DNA of 36,160 bases from positions 1 through 36,160 of the forward strand of contig CAMCYN010000010.1 of NCBI GenBank assembly GCA_945883955.1. Reading direction: 5' to 3'. Position numbers and translations under genes: made by a program. The DNA is from Akkermansia muciniphila (GTDB lineage Bacteria > Verrucomicrobiota > Verrucomicrobiia > Chthoniobacterales > Chthoniobacteraceae). Of this stretch, positions 33,563 to 36,160 are shown piece by piece. The first letter of the stretch is position 1. Every line of letters starts with the position of its first letter. A model generated the notes under the pieces. That model searched no databases and had not been told where the DNA came from. It was given only the letters and a program-made list of their open reading frames with translations.

Positions 33563-35905
33563 ATGTTACAAACCATCATCCACAGCATTACAGATCATCC
33601 CACTATTAGCCTGCTCGTATTCGGATTTGTTTTCTTTGTATACAACTCCATTACCATTGCCGGCGGGAATGAAATAATCACCCTTGAAAGGCGTTGGCTA
33701 GGCACCCAGATGCCGGACGGACGTACAATAGCACTCAGCAATGAAGTCGGAGTTCAGGCAAGGGTGCTCGGTCCAGGAATCCATCTCCTGATTCCCTTCC
33801 TTTATACCACAAGCAAGAACCGCTTTTTGGAAATTCCTAAATACAAGGTTGGGGTCGTTCGTGCGATTACGGGCGCCCCAATTCCTTCCGGGAATTTTAT
33901 GGCGAAGTCCGTAGCCTGCGATTTATTTCAGGACGGAGAAGCCTTCCTTAGAAACGGCGGCGAAAAAGGGCCTCAACTAAACATTCTACCCGAAGGGGAA
34001 TATAAAATTAACCCACACTTATTTGAAGTCGACATCGTAGACGCCATCATGATTGGCGAATTTGAGGTTGGATGTGTCGAAGCCATCGCCGGAAAGCCGG
34101 TTTCCCGGGCCGGGGGTAACTTTGGGTCCCCGGTAGAATGCGACAGTTTCCAGGACGCCGATGCGTTTATTAATAACGGTGGCCAGAAAGGCCCACAGAT
34201 ATTCTTTCTGGTGCCCGGCTTCTACCGGATCAATACCATTCTGTTTACTGTGATAAAGCACCCGATTACCGAGGTACCGGGGGGTAAGATCGCGTTAATT
34301 GAATCCAGCGACGGAGCTGGGATCCCGGAAGGCCGTCTGTTGGCCGGAAAGGTCAAAGGTCATAACAACTTCTTTGATGGCGAAGCTTTCATTCGCAACG
34401 GAGGCGAAAAAGGACGGCAATCCGACGTATTAATGCCCGGGAAATACCGTATCAACCCGGCTCTCTTTAAGGTGATCAGTATGGTCGACTGGACCAATAT
34501 TGAAGCCGATCAAATCGGGATTATTACCACTCTCGAAGGCAAACCGATCGTGGACTCGACAAAAATCGCCGCCGAAGAACTCCCCATGGAGCTCCACAAC
34601 AACTTCCAGGATCCGGCGGCGTTCCTTGCTGCCGGGGGCCAAAAAGGGCTCCAGATCCCTGTGCTACGCGCCGGGAACTACGTCATCAACCCGTGGTTTG
34701 CCTCCATTGAAAAGGTGGCGATGATCCGGGTAGACATCGGGTTTTGCGGAGTGGTGACCAGCTTCGTGGGCCCCGAAGGAGCCGACCTTACGGACGACGC
34801 GGTCAACGCCAAAATCGTGACCAATGGGAACAAAGGGATCTGGAACGACCCGCTCCAGCCCGGAAAACACCCGCTCAACACCAAGATTCTGAAGGTGGAT
34901 ATAGTACCCACCACCCAGATCCTTTTGAACTGGGCCGACAGCCGTTCGAGCGCCCACGAGCTGGATGCGAACCTCAAAACCATCACACTGCGTACGTCCG
35001 ACGCCTTTAATGTGAGTATGGATGTTAGCGTCATTATTCATATCCCGATGAAAAATGCGCCCAAGGTGATTGCTAACCTCGGTTCGGTTAAGAACATGAT
35101 TTCGCAGGTGCTGGAACCTGCGATTAGTTCCCACTTCCGGAATGCGGCCCAATACATCAAAGCATTAGATCTTTATACCGAAAGAAAGGAATTACAGATT
35201 AAAGCCAAGGAACACATCGATGGGGTGCTGAAGGTGCACCATATTGATTCAAAAGACACCTTGATAGCGGACGTTGTATTGCCGTTGGAGCTTACCAAAA
35301 CCGTTACTGACAGGCAAATCGCTGAACAGGAGAGAAAGACGTTTGCGACGCAGAAAGAAGCGCAGGATGAACGGCGGGCCCTCGAAAACGCCACCGCCCA
35401 GGCTGCCATGCAGCCGAAAGTAGTGGAATCCGAACGTAACGTTGAAATTCAAAAGAATATTGCCGAAGGAAAGGTAAAGGAAGCGGAAGGATCCAAATTA
35501 GCGGCCATTTTACACGCCTCGGGGGAAGCAGAAGCCACAAAGCTAAAAGCGATCGCTCAGGCGGAGGCTACCAAGGTCACTGCCATTGCTAATGCGGAAG
35601 CCACCTCGAAAGTAGGTTCGGCGGAAGCAGAAGTAATTTTGGCAAAAGGTAAGTCGAATGCGGAAGCCTATCGTCTGGAAGTAGACGCCATGGGCCAGGA
35701 CGTATTCGGACAAATCCGGGTCATAGAAAAAATCGCGGCCAGCAATCTGAAACTTATTCCCGAAAACCTTGTGATGGGCGGCGGGGGCGAGGGCGGCGGC
35801 ATGATGAACGGTTTCTTTGGAATAAGCCTGCTCGAAAAAATGACAGGCCGCAGCTTCGGAGCGAAGAGTGATAAACAGATGAAACTCGAGAATCCAATCT
35901 CGTAA
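33563..35905 (+). CDS. Membrane-anchored SPFH protein with tandem N-terminal repeats (vault-like layout)
   Basis: A 780-residue protein. Residues 14-33 form one membrane helix. Residues about 36-92 form a lead-in strand domain (VGVQARVLGPGIHLLIPFLY). Four repeats follow, each with a core of the form FQDGEAFxxNGGxKGPQ, then xxPGxYRINPxLFxV, starting at residues 122, 196, 270 and 348, i.e. every 74-78 residues; a degenerate fifth (TNGNKGIWNDPLQPGKHPLN) is at about 420-440. An SPFH/band-7 domain spans about 452-580 (ITLRTSDAFNVSMDVSVII, IADVVLPLELTKTV), then an alanine/glutamate-rich coiled coil (583-735) with AEA repeats as in flotillins, and a glycine-rich patch (739-747). SPFH proteins assemble into membrane cages; stacked repeats before the SPFH fold recall the major vault protein. 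A terminator follows. Confidence 0.92.
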   Translation: MLQTIIHSITDHPTISLLVFGFVFFVYNSITIAGGNEIITLERRWLGTQMPDGRTIALSNEVGVQARVLGPGIHLLIPFLYTTSKNRFLEIPKYKVGVVRAITGAPIPSGNFMAKSVACDLFQDGEAFLRNGGEKGPQLNILPEGEYKINPHLFEVDIVDAIMIGEFEVGCVEAIAGKPVSRAGGNFGSPVECDSFQDADAFINNGGQKGPQIFFLVPGFYRINTILFTVIKHPITEVPGGKIALIESSDGAGIPEGRLLAGKVKGHNNFFDGEAFIRNGGEKGRQSDVLMPGKYRINPALFKVISMVDWTNIEADQIGIITTLEGKPIVDSTKIAAEELPMELHNNFQDPAAFLAAGGQKGLQIPVLRAGNYVINPWFASIEKVAMIRVDIGFCGVVTSFVGPEGADLTDDAVNAKIVTNGNKGIWNDPLQPGKHPLNTKILKVDIVPTTQILLNWADSRSSAHELDANLKTITLRTSDAFNVSMDVSVIIHIPMKNAPKVIANLGSVKNMISQVLEPAISSHFRNAAQYIKALDLYTERKELQIKAKEHIDGVLKVHHIDSKDTLIADVVLPLELTKTVTDRQIAEQERKTFATQKEAQDERRALENATAQAAMQPKVVESERNVEIQKNIAEGKVKEAEGSKLAAILHASGEAEATKLKAIAQAEATKVTAIANAEATSKVGSAEAEVILAKGKSNAEAYRLEVDAMGQDVFGQIRVIEKIAASNLKLIPENLVMGGGGEGGGMMNGFFGISLLEKMTGRSFGAKSDKQMKLENPIS
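33839..34726 (+). repeat. Four tandem protein repeats encoded in the SPFH gene
   Basis: The segment encodes residues 93-388. Aligning the cores by eye gives FQDGEAFLRNGGEKGPQ (R1), FQDADAFINNGGQKGPQ (R2), FFDGEAFIRNGGEKGRQ (R3) and FQDPAAFLAAGGQKGLQ (R4). The DNA of the copies differs widely, so these are old protein duplications, not recent DNA repeats. Confidence 0.9.
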
Positions 35906-35919
35906 CAACAAACTAGAAG

Positions 35920-35976
35920 CGCCCGCTTTCGTCCGGATCGCTTATGGCTAAGGATCCGCGGAAGCGGGCGTTTTAT
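35920..35976 (+). terminator. Intrinsic terminator after the SPFH gene
   Basis: CGCCCGCTT (35920-35928) pairs with AAGCGGGCG (35962-35970), with an inner CGGATC/GATCCG pair, followed by TTTTATTATTT. It begins 15 bp after the stop codon. Confidence 0.85.
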
Positions 35977-35993
35977 TATTTCGCCGACAATTG

Positions 35994-36113
35994 TTAGTAA
36001 ACGACGCTAAAGCCTAGGAGCCTGTCGGGCTTGAGGGGATCATCGATGGCAATCTGGGTTTCGTATCTTTGACTGCTTCGTAAAAAAGCCGTCCTGGTGT
36101 AGCTTTCTCTAAA
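35994..36113 (-). pseudogene. C-terminal 39-codon fragment of an unknown protein, minus strand
   Basis: On the minus strand a frame with good protein character reads SYTRTAFLRSSQRYETQIAI, then DDPLKPDRLLGFSVVY and a TAA at 35994-35996. Upstream in the same frame is a stop (36114-36116), so within the window it has no start. Upstream sequence is open in another frame, so a frameshift near the six-T run (minus strand, 36082-36087) or a small relic is possible. The plus-strand motif GGAGCCTGTCGGGCTT at 36017-36032 lies within it and resembles ends of some insertion sequences. I cannot name the family. Confidence 0.35.
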
Positions 36114-36160
36114 TTATCGTTTGCGGCTGGCTGTTTTTATACGCATTTCAGGCCAACTTT

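Overview
The window looks like a chromosomal segment of a Verrucomicrobiota bacterium (PVC group). This rests on gene content: a DUF1592-type planctomycete/verrucomicrobial cytochrome protein next to a DUF1552 protein, DUF1080-type secreted domains, a GH29-like fucosidase, and an FHA/Ser-Thr kinase/TPR receptor. Genus cannot be judged. Almost no start codon is preceded by a Shine-Dalgarno sequence.

Layout. 1-12.3 kb is dense housekeeping DNA: the 3' end of rsmH, a small membrane protein, nagA, a DUF456 protein, a peroxiredoxin, acnA, a 189-residue unknown, a secreted thioredoxin, then rpmE-prfA-prmC-murA and a PfkB sugar kinase. PrmC modifies the GGQ glutamine of PrfA encoded just upstream, and murA overlaps prmC. 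12.4-16.7 kb holds a probable lipoprotein, the FHA kinase and a protein with an Arg/Gly-rich head and nine 18-bp repeats at its 3' end. 16.7-18.4 kb is different: a run of hairpins ending in a strong terminator (possible small RNA), then three broken genes (DUF2188-like, DUF72-like, HAMP/adenylate cyclase).

18.4-25.5 kb carries a Dabb protein, a histone-deacetylase-fold amidohydrolase, a 490-residue orphan, a secreted DUF1080/LamG-like protein, a stand-alone cyclic-nucleotide-binding protein, a VOC protein, an entericidin-like lipoprotein and a DEAD-box helicase. 25.6-32.9 kb looks like a glycan/secreted-enzyme region: DUF1080 protein, an IS3 OrfA relic, an AraC regulator divergent from an apparent operon of GH29-like enzyme, DUF1592 cytochrome protein and DUF1552 Tat-exported protein.

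32.9-36.16 kb has a transposase-like fragment, a strongly palindromic non-coding stretch, and a 780-residue membrane-anchored SPFH protein with at least four tandem repeats of 74-78 residues before its SPFH domain and a coiled coil after it. This resembles the domain order of the eukaryotic major vault protein and is the most interesting object here. The window ends in a 39-codon C-terminal fragment on the minus strand.
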